The translations under genes and the position numbers were made by a program. 64,000 nt of DNA from Chryseobacterium kimseyorum (GTDB taxonomy: Bacteria > Bacteroidota > Bacteroidia > Flavobacteriales > Weeksellaceae). The DNA is taken from the NCBI RefSeq assembly GCF_025971945.1, contig NZ_JAPDHW010000008.1:1-64000 (forward strand), given 5' to 3'. The notes under the pieces are model-generated. The model worked only from the letters and a program-made list of their open reading frames with translations, was not told the origin of the DNA and did no database searches. How positions within the stretch are numbered: position 1 is the stretch's first letter; each line of letters starts with the position of its first letter. This document shows, piece by piece, positions 34,311 to 42,171 of the stretch.

Positions 34311-35125
34311 TAGTAACTTTCGTTTTGATTAGGAAAATCTGAACTTTTCACATCTTTCACATACTGACTTACTGCACCTGTAATTTCTGTGTAGAGATCA
34401 AGATATCTTCTTAAAAACTTGGGCGAAAATCCTTTATTCATTCCCACCATATCGTGGTACACCAAAACCTGTCCGTCACAATCAGGACCAGCTCCGATTC
34501 CGATGGTTGGAATACTAATGCTTTCTGAAACTTTTTTTGCCAAATCTGCAGGTATTTTTTCTAAAACAAGCCCAAAACATCCCAGCTCCTCCAAAAGTTT
34601 TGCATCACTGATCAGTTTTTCAGCTTCTCCTTCCTCTTTAGCCCTTACTTTATAGGTTCCAAACTGATAGATTGACTGTGGTGTTAAACCTAAATGTCCC
34701 ATCACCGGAATTCCGGCATTGATTATTTTTTTTATTGATTTTGAAATCTCTTTCCCACCTTCAATTTTTATAGCGTGTGCGCCACCCTCTTTCATCATTC
34801 TTACAGACGACTCCAATGCTTTGTCTGGATTACTCTGATAAGTTCCGAAGGGAAGATCAGCAATCACCAACGCTCTGTCTACTCCTCGTACCACACTCTG
34901 AGTGTGATAAATCATCTGATCTAATGTGATGGGCAAAGTGGTTTCGAAACCTGCCATTACATTCGCTGCCGAGTCTCCGATCAGAATAGCATCTATCCCT
35001 CCTGCATCAACCATCTTGGCAGTAGTAAAATCGTACGCCGTAAGCATGGTTATTTTCTCCTTATCGAATTTCATTTTCCGTAAGGTTTCCGTAGTAACTC
35101 TTTTAATTTCAGAATGAACAGACAT
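34310..35125 (-). CDS. panB: 3-methyl-2-oxobutanoate hydroxymethyltransferase
   Basis: A 271-residue PanB, the first committed step of pantothenate (coenzyme A) synthesis, transferring a hydroxymethyl group from methylene-tetrahydrofolate to ketoisovalerate. Metal-binding and substrate motifs are visible: LIGDSAANVMAGFETTLPIT (metal aspartate), DLPFGTY, HLGLTPQS, and the catalytic glutamate in LVLEKIP, with GIGAGPDCDGQVLV near the end. TIM-barrel length is normal. It heads the operon with a small membrane protein and a pseudouridine synthase. The remaining pantothenate genes are not in this window. Confidence 0.95.
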   Translation of the reverse strand: MSVHSEIKRVTTETLRKMKFDKEKITMLTAYDFTTAKMVDAGGIDAILIGDSAANVMAGFETTLPITLDQMIYHTQSVVRGVDRALVIADLPFGTYQSNPDKALESSVRMMKEGGAHAIKIEGGKEISKSIKKIINAGIPVMGHLGLTPQSIYQFGTYKVRAKEEGEAEKLISDAKLLEELGCFGLVLEKIPADLAKKVSESISIPTIGIGAGPDCDGQVLVYHDMVGMNKGFSPKFLRRYLDLYTEITGAVSQYVKDVKSSDFPNQNESY

Positions 35126-35147
35126 AATATATGTATTGTTTAAAAGT

Positions 35148-35171
35148 TAAAAAGTCGGCTTTCGCCGACTT
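35148..35171 (-). terminator. Intrinsic terminator of the Crp-family gene
   Basis: The 8-bp GC-rich stem AAGTCGGC / GCCGACTT with loop TTTC is followed on the minus strand by a T-rich run, 15 bases after the gene's stop. Confidence 0.85.
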
Positions 35172-35185
35172 GTATGTTGTATGAT

Positions 35186-35899
35186 TTATAAAACTACGTG
35201 ACCGAGTTTCATGAGTTTATCGTGATTCAGAATCTTAATATTTCTTCCGTCAACTTCGATGAGTTGATCTCCTTTAAATTCAGAAATCAACCTGATAGCA
35301 CTTTCTGTAGCGGTACCGATTATATTAGCGATCTCCTCTCTGGTTAAAGAAATTTTTATGAAACCTTCAGGATCTGTACCTAATTTCTGTTCTAAAAGAA
35401 TTAAAATCTCAGCCAGTCTTTCTCTAACGGTCTTTTGTGCAAGGAATGTAATTGTATTTGAAGATTCGCCCAGTTCATAAGCGATTTTTTGAAGCATAAT
35501 AAATGACAGTTGAGGGTCAACTTCAAGAAGATCCATAAAAACGTCAGCCGGTAAAAAAGTACATTCGATATCAGTCATCGCTTCAGCTTTAGCCTGAAAA
35601 TTTTCACCACAAAGCAGAGCACGATATCCAATGATGTCGCCTTCTTTTATAAATCGTAAAATCTGATCTTTCCCAAAAGACCCGGACTTCGACAGTTTAG
35701 CAGCTCCTTTTTCTAAAACATATACTCCTTTTGGAATTTCACCATCATCAAAAATGATGTCATGTTTCTGAAAACTGAACTTCTTTTTTGCACCTAAGTA
35801 TCTTTCAAAATCAGTATTGGAAAGCCTTTCTTTGAAGGATTTATCGTTAAAAACCCTGGCAAATCTTTCTTCAATAGCAATTTGTTTTTCCTGCGACAT
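35186..35899 (-). CDS. Crp/Fnr-family transcription regulator
   Basis: A 237-residue regulator from ATG 35899 (MSQEKQIAIEER); the frame extends upstream to 35932, but those residues lie over a predicted operator. The cyclic-nucleotide-binding beta-roll covers about 30-140 (HDIIFDDGEIPKGVYVLEKG, EGDIIGYRALL) and a winged helix-turn-helix covers about 165-225 (LTREEIANIIGTATESAIRLI). The N-terminal cysteine cluster of Fnr is absent, so it should not sense oxygen through an Fe-S centre. It is divergent from the cbb3 oxidase locus, and TGA-N6-TCA palindromes lie beside both, suggesting autoregulation and control of the oxidase genes. Confidence 0.9.
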   Translation of the reverse strand: MSQEKQIAIEERFARVFNDKSFKERLSNTDFERYLGAKKKFSFQKHDIIFDDGEIPKGVYVLEKGAAKLSKSGSFGKDQILRFIKEGDIIGYRALLCGENFQAKAEAMTDIECTFLPADVFMDLLEVDPQLSFIMLQKIAYELGESSNTITFLAQKTVRERLAEILILLEQKLGTDPEGFIKISLTREEIANIIGTATESAIRLISEFKGDQLIEVDGRNIKILNHDKLMKLGHVVL

Positions 35900-35904
35900 T
35901 TTAA

Positions 35905-35920
35905 TATGACATTTATCACA
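35905..35920. promoter_or_regulatory. Candidate Crp/Fnr-family operator
   Basis: TATGACATTTATCACA has the Crp-like form TGA-N6-TCA with one mismatch to TGTGA-N6-TCACA. It lies six bases upstream of the regulator's ATG and about 65 bases upstream of the ccoI start, so it could repress the former and activate the latter. Confidence 0.45.
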
Positions 35921-35961
35921 AAAATAGAACATTTAAACTCTATAAACAAAAAAAATTGTTA

Positions 35962-35969
35962 TAATTTTG
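35962..35969 (+). promoter_or_regulatory. Candidate -7 box of ccoI
   Basis: Plus-strand TAATTTTG followed by T ends 14 bases before the ccoI ATG. The Crp-like palindrome is centred near -62 relative to the start predicted from this box. Confidence 0.4.
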
Positions 35970-35983
35970 TCAGTCAATAATTT

Positions 35984-38368
35984 ATGAAGGTGAGCGAGAA
36001 CTGTTTTCATTGTGGACAAGACATAGAAAAAGAAAGAATTTCTTTTGACGACAAAATTTTCTGTTGCAACGGCTGCAAATCTGTCTACGAAATTCTGAAT
36101 ATCAACAATCTAATCAATTTCTACGAATTAAATAAACGAGCGGGAATTCGCCCAAGTGATGAAAATTCTTCTCAATTTGATTATCTTGACACACCGGAAA
36201 TTTTCGAAAAAATCACAGATTTTTCAGAAGGAAATACCAGTCTTGTCACTTTCAAAATCCCGGTGATTCACTGCTCATCCTGCATCTGGCTTTTAGAAAG
36301 TCTTCATACTTTACATCAGGATATAAAATATTCTCAGGTCAATTTTACGAGAAAGACCTTACAGATCTCATTCAACCATAACGATTTAAAATTAAGCGAA
36401 TTAGCTAAATTTTTAACCAATCTTGGGTATAAACCTGCCATCAGTTTAGAAACTGCCGAAAAAAACGAAGATCATTTAGACAAATCGCTATTAATAAAAT
36501 TGGCAGTTGCCGGATTTGCATTCGGAAACGGAATGTTTCTGGCCTTCCCGGAATACATTGGAGGCGAAGATTACTGGATGGATCAGTATAAAAATCTTTT
36601 CAGGTTTCTGATGTTTTTGCTTGCAATCCCTGTTGTATTTTATTCAGCTTCCGATTACTACAAATCTGCCTGGTATGGTTTAAAAAATAAAATCGTCAAC
36701 ATTGATGTACCCATTGTTTTGGGAATTTTCGTGCTATTCGGACGAAGCGTTTATGAAGTAGCAACAGATTACGGACCAGGATATTTTGACACTTTGTGCG
36801 GACTTTTATTCTTCATGCTTTTAGGAAAAATGTTCCAGAAAAGAACCTACAGCTCGCTTTCTTACGACAGAGACTACAAATCGTTTTATCCTATTGCTGT
36901 TACTAAAGTGGATTTTGGAGGTAAACAGGAAAATATTTTATTATCTGAAATTAAGATCGGGGACAGAATTTTAGTAAGAAATCAGGAAATCATTCCTGTT
37001 GATGCCATTCTGATTAATGGCGAAGGAAATATTGACAACAGTTTTATTACCGGAGAAAGTGAAAGCATCAGTAAGCAGCCTGGTGACAAGATTTTTGCTG
37101 GAGGAAAACAAATTGGGTCTTCTCTTGAGTTGGAAGTGATCAAAAATGTGGATCAAAGTTACCTGACACAGCTTTGGAACAAGGAGGCCTTTAAAAAACA
37201 TGAAACCGGATTAGACACTTTAATCAATAACATCAGTAAATATTTTACATTTATTATTTTAGTAATTGCTTTAATATCAGGAATTTACTGGTCATTTATC
37301 GATTTAGAAAAGATGTTTCAGGTGATCTCTGCAATCCTGATCATTGCCTGTCCGTGTGCATTGGCACTTTCATCACCATTTACATTTGGCCATATTATGA
37401 GAATTTTAGGGCGAAATAAATTTTATGTAAAAGATACTTTGACGATTGAAAAAATTGCAAAAATCAACGCAATCGTTTTTGATAAAACAGGAACCATTAC
37501 CGAAAGAAAGAAAACCAATATTAAATTTGAAGGCTCAGAGATTTCTGAATTTGATTTACTGAATATTAAAACTTTACTGAAAAATTCAAATCATCCGCTT
37601 TCGAAATCACTGTATGAATTTATAGAAATCAATGACGAGTATTTTCCTGTGGAAAAATTCAACGAGATTTCCGGAAAGGGTTATGAAGCAACTGTAAGGG
37701 GAAATATGTACAGGATTGGTTCTGCAAAATATAATAATCAGGAATCTAAAAATCTTGAAACTGCTGTCTACATCAGTAAAAACGATGAGTTTTTAGGTAA
37801 ATTTATCTTTAAAAATGAATACCGTGAGAACCTTAAAAATCTTTTCACCAAATTAAATCTTTACAAAATATTCATCTTGAGCGGTGATAATTCTTCGGAG
37901 GAAAACCAGCTTAAAGCCATCATACCAAGTGTCAGTTCAATGGCCTTTAACCAAAGCCCGGAAGATAAGCTGAATTATATTCAAAATCTTCAGAACACTG
38001 GTATGAAAGTAGCCATGCTGGGAGACGGACTGAATGACGCAGGCGCATTGAAGCAAAGCAATGTAGGAATTGCTATTTCTGATGACACTAACAGTTTTAC
38101 GCCATCATCTGACGTAATTATGAACGGTGAAAAAGTTTCTCAACTTAATAATTACCTGGACGTCTGTAAGGGATCTATCACCATTGTTAAATTAACATTC
38201 GTAATCAGTTTTCTTTATAATATTGTCGGATTGAGTTTTGCAGTAACGGGGCATATGTCTCCATTATTTGCTGCGATCTTGATGCCGCTAAGTTCGATCA
38301 CAGTGATTTCATTCACTACACTTTCGACCTGGATTTTGGGTCGCAAACATTTCAGAAAAACCGCTTAA
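35984..38368 (+). CDS. ccoI: Copper-type P1B ATPase for cbb3 oxidase assembly
   Basis: A 794-residue heavy-metal P-type ATPase that supplies copper for the CuB site of cbb3 oxidase at the inner membrane. An N-terminal cysteine module (CFHCGQDI, then FCCNGCKSVYEIL) precedes a heavy-metal domain with CSSC near residues 96-99. Eight membrane helices carry the CPC transport motif at about 456-458, the phosphorylated aspartate is in DKTGTIT near 500, and GDGLNDAGAL is the hinge motif. The N-terminal cysteine module is characteristic of the CcoI/FixI group. It is the first gene of the cbb3 locus, separated from ccoS by 109 bases with its own promoter signals. Confidence 0.93.
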   Translation: MKVSENCFHCGQDIEKERISFDDKIFCCNGCKSVYEILNINNLINFYELNKRAGIRPSDENSSQFDYLDTPEIFEKITDFSEGNTSLVTFKIPVIHCSSCIWLLESLHTLHQDIKYSQVNFTRKTLQISFNHNDLKLSELAKFLTNLGYKPAISLETAEKNEDHLDKSLLIKLAVAGFAFGNGMFLAFPEYIGGEDYWMDQYKNLFRFLMFLLAIPVVFYSASDYYKSAWYGLKNKIVNIDVPIVLGIFVLFGRSVYEVATDYGPGYFDTLCGLLFFMLLGKMFQKRTYSSLSYDRDYKSFYPIAVTKVDFGGKQENILLSEIKIGDRILVRNQEIIPVDAILINGEGNIDNSFITGESESISKQPGDKIFAGGKQIGSSLELEVIKNVDQSYLTQLWNKEAFKKHETGLDTLINNISKYFTFIILVIALISGIYWSFIDLEKMFQVISAILIIACPCALALSSPFTFGHIMRILGRNKFYVKDTLTIEKIAKINAIVFDKTGTITERKKTNIKFEGSEISEFDLLNIKTLLKNSNHPLSKSLYEFIEINDEYFPVEKFNEISGKGYEATVRGNMYRIGSAKYNNQESKNLETAVYISKNDEFLGKFIFKNEYRENLKNLFTKLNLYKIFILSGDNSSEENQLKAIIPSVSSMAFNQSPEDKLNYIQNLQNTGMKVAMLGDGLNDAGALKQSNVGIAISDDTNSFTPSSDVIMNGEKVSQLNNYLDVCKGSITIVKLTFVISFLYNIVGLSFAVTGHMSPLFAAILMPLSSITVISFTTLSTWILGRKHFRKTA

Positions 38369-38412
38369 ACAGCCTTATTTAGACTGATTTTAAATTAGCA
38401 AGAACCCATATT

Positions 38413-38428
38413 TCGTGATTAATGTCAT
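38413..38428. promoter_or_regulatory. Second candidate Crp/Fnr-family operator
   Basis: TCGTGATTAATGTCAT again gives TGA-N6-TCA (TGATTAATGTCA). It lies upstream of ccoS, in the gap after ccoI, near two TAATTTTG promoter boxes. Confidence 0.4.
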
Positions 38429-38438
38429 TATTTTTCAC

Positions 38439-38470
38439 TAATTTTGAACCCCGAAAATAGGTTAATTTTG
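38439..38470 (+). promoter_or_regulatory. Two candidate -7 boxes upstream of ccoS
   Basis: TAATTTTG occurs at 38439-38446 and again at 38463-38470. The second ends seven bases before the ccoS ATG. Either could drive the ccoS-ccoNO-ccoQ-ccoP operon. Confidence 0.4.
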
Positions 38471-38477
38471 TTGTCTA

Positions 38478-38705
38478 ATGGATATTCTATATTTAATGAT
38501 CTTATGCAGTGCTTCTTTGGCTGCAGTTTTCCTGATCGTATTTATAGTAAATGCGAGAAAAGGGCAGTTTGAAGACGACGAATCTCCGGCCGTACGTATA
38601 CTTTTTGATGATGAAGTGAAGGAGGATAAGAAGGTAGATTCGGGCAACAAAAACGAAAGAGAGGAAAAAGGAGAAAATAATAAAATTGAAGAAAAAAGTG
38701 AATAG
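38478..38705 (+). CDS. ccoS: cbb3-type cytochrome oxidase assembly protein CcoS
   Basis: A 75-residue single-span membrane protein. The N-terminal helix (about 4-24, LMILCSASLAAVFLIVFIVN) is followed by ARKGQFEDDESPAVRILFDD, the conserved CcoS motif, and then a charged Lys/Glu tail. CcoS is needed for insertion of heme and copper into cbb3 oxidase. It starts the transcription unit that contains the oxidase subunits, five bases before ccoNO. The acidic/basic tail beyond residue 50 is longer than in proteobacterial CcoS. Confidence 0.9.
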   Translation: MDILYLMILCSASLAAVFLIVFIVNARKGQFEDDESPAVRILFDDEVKEDKKVDSGNKNEREEKGENNKIEEKSE

Positions 38706-38710
38706 TTAAT

Positions 38711-40972
38711 ATGGAGACACAAAAGTTTAGTTATGACAACAGTATTGTTCGGGCATTCCTATATGCGACCATAGTTTTTGGAATTATAGGATTCTTGTTT
38801 GGGCTTACTGCGGCATTAATGCTTTTCTACCCTGAACTTCCTGAATTTTTATTCGGGACAGATGATACGACGATCAAAAGTCTTTCATCAGGAGATATTC
38901 AAGGTTTGATCAACACCCATGGCGCGTTTGGTTTTGGAAGAATAAGAATGCTTCACACCAATACTGTAATTTGGGCATTTGTATGTAATATCGTTTATAC
39001 CGGTATTTATTACTCATTACAGAGATTATTGAAAACAAGAATGTACAGCGATACATTATCATGGGTTCACTTTTGGACATGGCAATTGATGATTGTTGCT
39101 ACGTTCATCACATTCTTTATGGGGATCAACACCTCAAAAGAATATGCAGAACATGAGTGGCCAATCGATATATTAATTGCATTCTCTTGGATTATATTCG
39201 GTGCGAATATGTTCCTTACTATTGCAAAAAGAAGAGTAAGACACTTGTATGTAGCTATTTGGTTCTACATTGGTACCTGGATCGCAGTAGCAATGCTGCA
39301 CATCTTCAATAACCTTGAAGTTCCTTTATCATTCTCAGGATGGAAATCTTATTCTGTGTATGCTGGTGTAAAAGATGCTATTGTACAATGGTGGTATGGT
39401 CACAATGCAGTTGCATTTGTACTGACTACGCCGGTTCTTGGTTTGATGTACTACTTCTTACCAAAAGCAGCTGACAGACCCGTATTTTCATACAAGTTAT
39501 CAATTATTCACTTCTGGTCATTAATTTTCGTTTATATCTGGGCAGGACCTCACCACCTTCAGTACACAGCTCTTCCGGCTTGGGTACAGGCGGTATCTAC
39601 CGGTTTCTCAATCATGCTTATCGCACCATCTTGGGGAGGTATGCTGAACGGACTTCTTACCTTAAGAGGAGCCTGGGATAAAGTAAGAGAAAACCCTATA
39701 TTGAAATTCTTCGTTGTTGCAGTTACCTGTTATGGTATGGCAACTTTTGAAGGACCGCTATTAGCAACAAAAAACATCAACAAAATCGGTCACTTTACTG
39801 ACTGGGTTATCGGTCACGTACATTTAGGTGCATTAGGATGGAATGGTTTCATGGCATTCGGTGTAATCTATTATCTGGTACCGATCATGTGGAGAACAAA
39901 AATCTGGTCTGTAAAATTAGCTAACTGGCATTTCTGGTTAGGTACATTAGGAATTATTTTCTACGCAGTGCCAATGTATATTGCAGGATTTACCCAAGGT
40001 TTAATGTGGAAGCAATTCAATCCGGACGGAACTTTATTATGGAAAAACTGGTTGGATACTGTAACTGCAATTATTCCCTATTTTAAATTAAGATTCGTAG
40101 GAGGTTTCCTATATCTTTCTGGAGGTCTGTTAATGGTGGTTAACGTTTTTGCTACGGTTAGAAAAGGATCATTCCAAAAAGAAGTTCCTGCAGAAGCTCC
40201 GGCTTTAGCAATTATCAGCAAGAAAAGAAAAGAAGGAGAAGGTACTCACCTTTGGTTAGAAAGAATGCCGGTTTTATTAGGTATTTTATCTTTCATCACG
40301 ATATCTATCGGTAGTTTAATTGAAATTGTACCAACCCTTTCATTAGATAAAAGCGTACCGACAATTTCGGCAGTAAAACCTTACTCGCCACTGGAATTGG
40401 AAGGTAGAGATATTTATATCCGTGAAGGCTGTAATGCTTGTCACTCGCAGATGGTAAGACCATTCAGAGATGAGATTGTAAGATTTAACGGTAAAAACGG
40501 ACAGTATTCTAAGGCAGGTGAATTCATCTATGACAGACCATTCCTTTGGGGTTCTAAGAGAACAGGTCCGGATTTGCACAGAGAAGGTGGTAAAAACCCA
40601 AGTTCGTGGCATTACAAACACATGTACAACCCAAGATCTACATCAGCAGGTTCTATCATGCCTCGTTACCCTTGGTTGATCGCTACTAACCTAGACAGAT
40701 CTAAGATGGTTGACAAAATGACGTTAATGAAAAAATCTTTTGAAGTACCTTATACAAAAGCTCAGATTGACTCTGCAGATAAGTGGGCAGACAATCAGGC
40801 AGCAAAAATTGTAAAAGATATCTTCTCTGAAGCAGCCGACTTAAAAACGGAATATGCTAAGAGACCGGATGTAAAACTTGAAAAGAAAGAAATTGTAGCG
40901 TTAATCTCTTATCTGCAAAGATTGGGTACAGATATTAAAACGACAGAAATAAAAACTGCGAGTAATAACTAA
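38711..40972 (+). CDS. ccoNO: Fused cbb3 cytochrome oxidase subunits I and II
   Basis: A 753-residue fusion of CcoN (heme-copper subunit, about 1-490) and CcoO (monoheme cytochrome c subunit, about 530-753). The CcoN part has about 12 to 14 membrane helices, with histidines for low-spin heme and the binuclear centre (LHTNTVIWAF, WWYGHNAVAF, GPHHLQYT, IGHVHLGALGWN). The CcoO part has one CNACH heme motif near residue 573 and late methionines as the sixth ligand. It reduces oxygen to water with high affinity and pumps protons. Fusion of N and O is common in Bacteroidota. Confidence 0.96.
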   Translation: METQKFSYDNSIVRAFLYATIVFGIIGFLFGLTAALMLFYPELPEFLFGTDDTTIKSLSSGDIQGLINTHGAFGFGRIRMLHTNTVIWAFVCNIVYTGIYYSLQRLLKTRMYSDTLSWVHFWTWQLMIVATFITFFMGINTSKEYAEHEWPIDILIAFSWIIFGANMFLTIAKRRVRHLYVAIWFYIGTWIAVAMLHIFNNLEVPLSFSGWKSYSVYAGVKDAIVQWWYGHNAVAFVLTTPVLGLMYYFLPKAADRPVFSYKLSIIHFWSLIFVYIWAGPHHLQYTALPAWVQAVSTGFSIMLIAPSWGGMLNGLLTLRGAWDKVRENPILKFFVVAVTCYGMATFEGPLLATKNINKIGHFTDWVIGHVHLGALGWNGFMAFGVIYYLVPIMWRTKIWSVKLANWHFWLGTLGIIFYAVPMYIAGFTQGLMWKQFNPDGTLLWKNWLDTVTAIIPYFKLRFVGGFLYLSGGLLMVVNVFATVRKGSFQKEVPAEAPALAIISKKRKEGEGTHLWLERMPVLLGILSFITISIGSLIEIVPTLSLDKSVPTISAVKPYSPLELEGRDIYIREGCNACHSQMVRPFRDEIVRFNGKNGQYSKAGEFIYDRPFLWGSKRTGPDLHREGGKNPSSWHYKHMYNPRSTSAGSIMPRYPWLIATNLDRSKMVDKMTLMKKSFEVPYTKAQIDSADKWADNQAAKIVKDIFSEAADLKTEYAKRPDVKLEKKEIVALISYLQRLGTDIKTTEIKTASNN

Positions 40973-40985
40973 ACATTAGCGTATC

Positions 40986-41183
40986 ATGATTCCTCAGAAC
41001 TTTAAAGATATATTATCCAATACTGAAAATGCAAGTTTGTATCAAACTTTGGCTCTGATTTTCTTTATGTTGTTCTTCATTGCTTTGGTAATCTATGTTT
41101 TTAGCAGGCCTAAAAAATATTACAGAGAAGAAGAGCACGCACCGCTGGAGGATGACGAAGATGATGTTAATTTGAAAAATTAA
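40986..41183 (+). CDS. ccoQ: cbb3 oxidase small subunit (CcoQ-like)
   Basis: A 65-residue protein with one membrane helix (about 19-41, YQTLALIFFMLFFIALVIYV) followed by FSRPKKYYREEEHAPLEDDE, the basic then acidic tail of CcoQ. It stabilises the cbb3 complex and lies between ccoNO and ccoP, 13 and 10 bases away, as in other loci. Short length and low conservation make the name positional as well as sequence-based. Confidence 0.85.
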   Translation: MIPQNFKDILSNTENASLYQTLALIFFMLFFIALVIYVFSRPKKYYREEEHAPLEDDEDDVNLKN

Positions 41184-41193
41184 ACTATTTATT

Positions 41194-42072
41194 ATGAGAC
41201 AAAGAACACCTGTTTTTGTAAACATTTTAATAATAACAGTATTACTGGTAATCTTTTATTATTTGTTTGTACAGAGCTACTCGTTTTTAGCTTCACCATA
41301 TTTCTGGGGAACTGTGGTGATCAGTGCAATTTTGGCATACATTCACAGTGCAATCGGAGATTTGATTGAAAACAATAAATTTAAAAAACTAACTGCAGAA
41401 GAAAAGTCGGCTTATCTTAATGAAAAGAAAATTCCTTTCCTTAAGAGACAGTATGATGCAGCTTTCAAAAAGCAATCTGAAACTGAAGAGAAAGATATTC
41501 TTATCGATCACGGTTTCGACGGTATCATGGAGCTGGATAATCAGCTGCCAAAATGGTGGGTAGGTTTATTCTGGTTTGGTACGGTATTTTGTGCAGTGTA
41601 TATATCTGCTTATTCATTTACAGATTTCGCTCATCCATTGACTGAATATGAAGTTGAATACAAAGAACAGATCGCAAGCATCGCAGCTTATGAAAAAGAT
41701 CAGCCACAGGTAACGATAGAAACTGCAGAATTTTCTGAAGACAATATCGCGGCAGGTGAAGAGGTTTTCAAAACAAACTGTGTGTCTTGTCATTCAGACG
41801 GCGGTAAAGGTGGAATTGGTCCTAACCTTACAGATAATTTCTGGCACAATCAACCTGAAAAGACATTATTCAAAAACGTATTCCACGTTGTAGAAAATGG
41901 AGTTACAGGAACTGCAATGCAGGCTTGGGGTAAAAACGGTGTACTTACAGGAAGAGACATTCAGAATGTTGCAGCGTATGTATATCACATTAACCAGGAA
42001 CAGCCACCAATTACTCCGGCTCAGGGCGGTGCACCAGCATACGGTGACGAAGCGAAGTGGGAGAAACAGTAA
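41194..42072 (+). CDS. ccoP: cbb3 oxidase cytochrome c subunit CcoP, monoheme form
   Basis: A 292-residue membrane cytochrome. Two hydrophobic segments (about 6-50) are followed by a cytoplasmic-type linker, the conserved CcoP N-terminal motif DGIMELDNQLPKWWVGLFW (about 108-128) and another helix. A single cytochrome c domain has CVSCH near residue 195 and GTAMQAWG with the ligand methionine. Proteobacterial CcoP usually carries two CxxCH motifs; only one is present here. It delivers electrons to CcoNO at the periplasmic face. A hairpin with a T tract follows, before ccoG. Confidence 0.93.
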   Translation: MRQRTPVFVNILIITVLLVIFYYLFVQSYSFLASPYFWGTVVISAILAYIHSAIGDLIENNKFKKLTAEEKSAYLNEKKIPFLKRQYDAAFKKQSETEEKDILIDHGFDGIMELDNQLPKWWVGLFWFGTVFCAVYISAYSFTDFAHPLTEYEVEYKEQIASIAAYEKDQPQVTIETAEFSEDNIAAGEEVFKTNCVSCHSDGGKGGIGPNLTDNFWHNQPEKTLFKNVFHVVENGVTGTAMQAWGKNGVLTGRDIQNVAAYVYHINQEQPPITPAQGGAPAYGDEAKWEKQ

Positions 42073-42097
42073 ATTAAAACTTAAGATAAAATGATTA

Positions 42098-42153
42098 AAC
42101 ATAATTTGTTATTAAATTAAAAAATAGTAACGAATTATGTTTTTTCTTTTTTT
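42098..42153 (+). terminator. Intrinsic terminator between ccoP and ccoG
   Basis: AACATAATTTGTTATT (42098-42113) pairs, with two G-U positions, with the stretch ending AACGAATTATGTT (to 42141), followed by TTTTT C TTTTTTT. It can reduce readthrough from the oxidase subunits into ccoGH. Confidence 0.7.
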
Positions 42154-42171
42154 AAATAAAACCAAACTATA

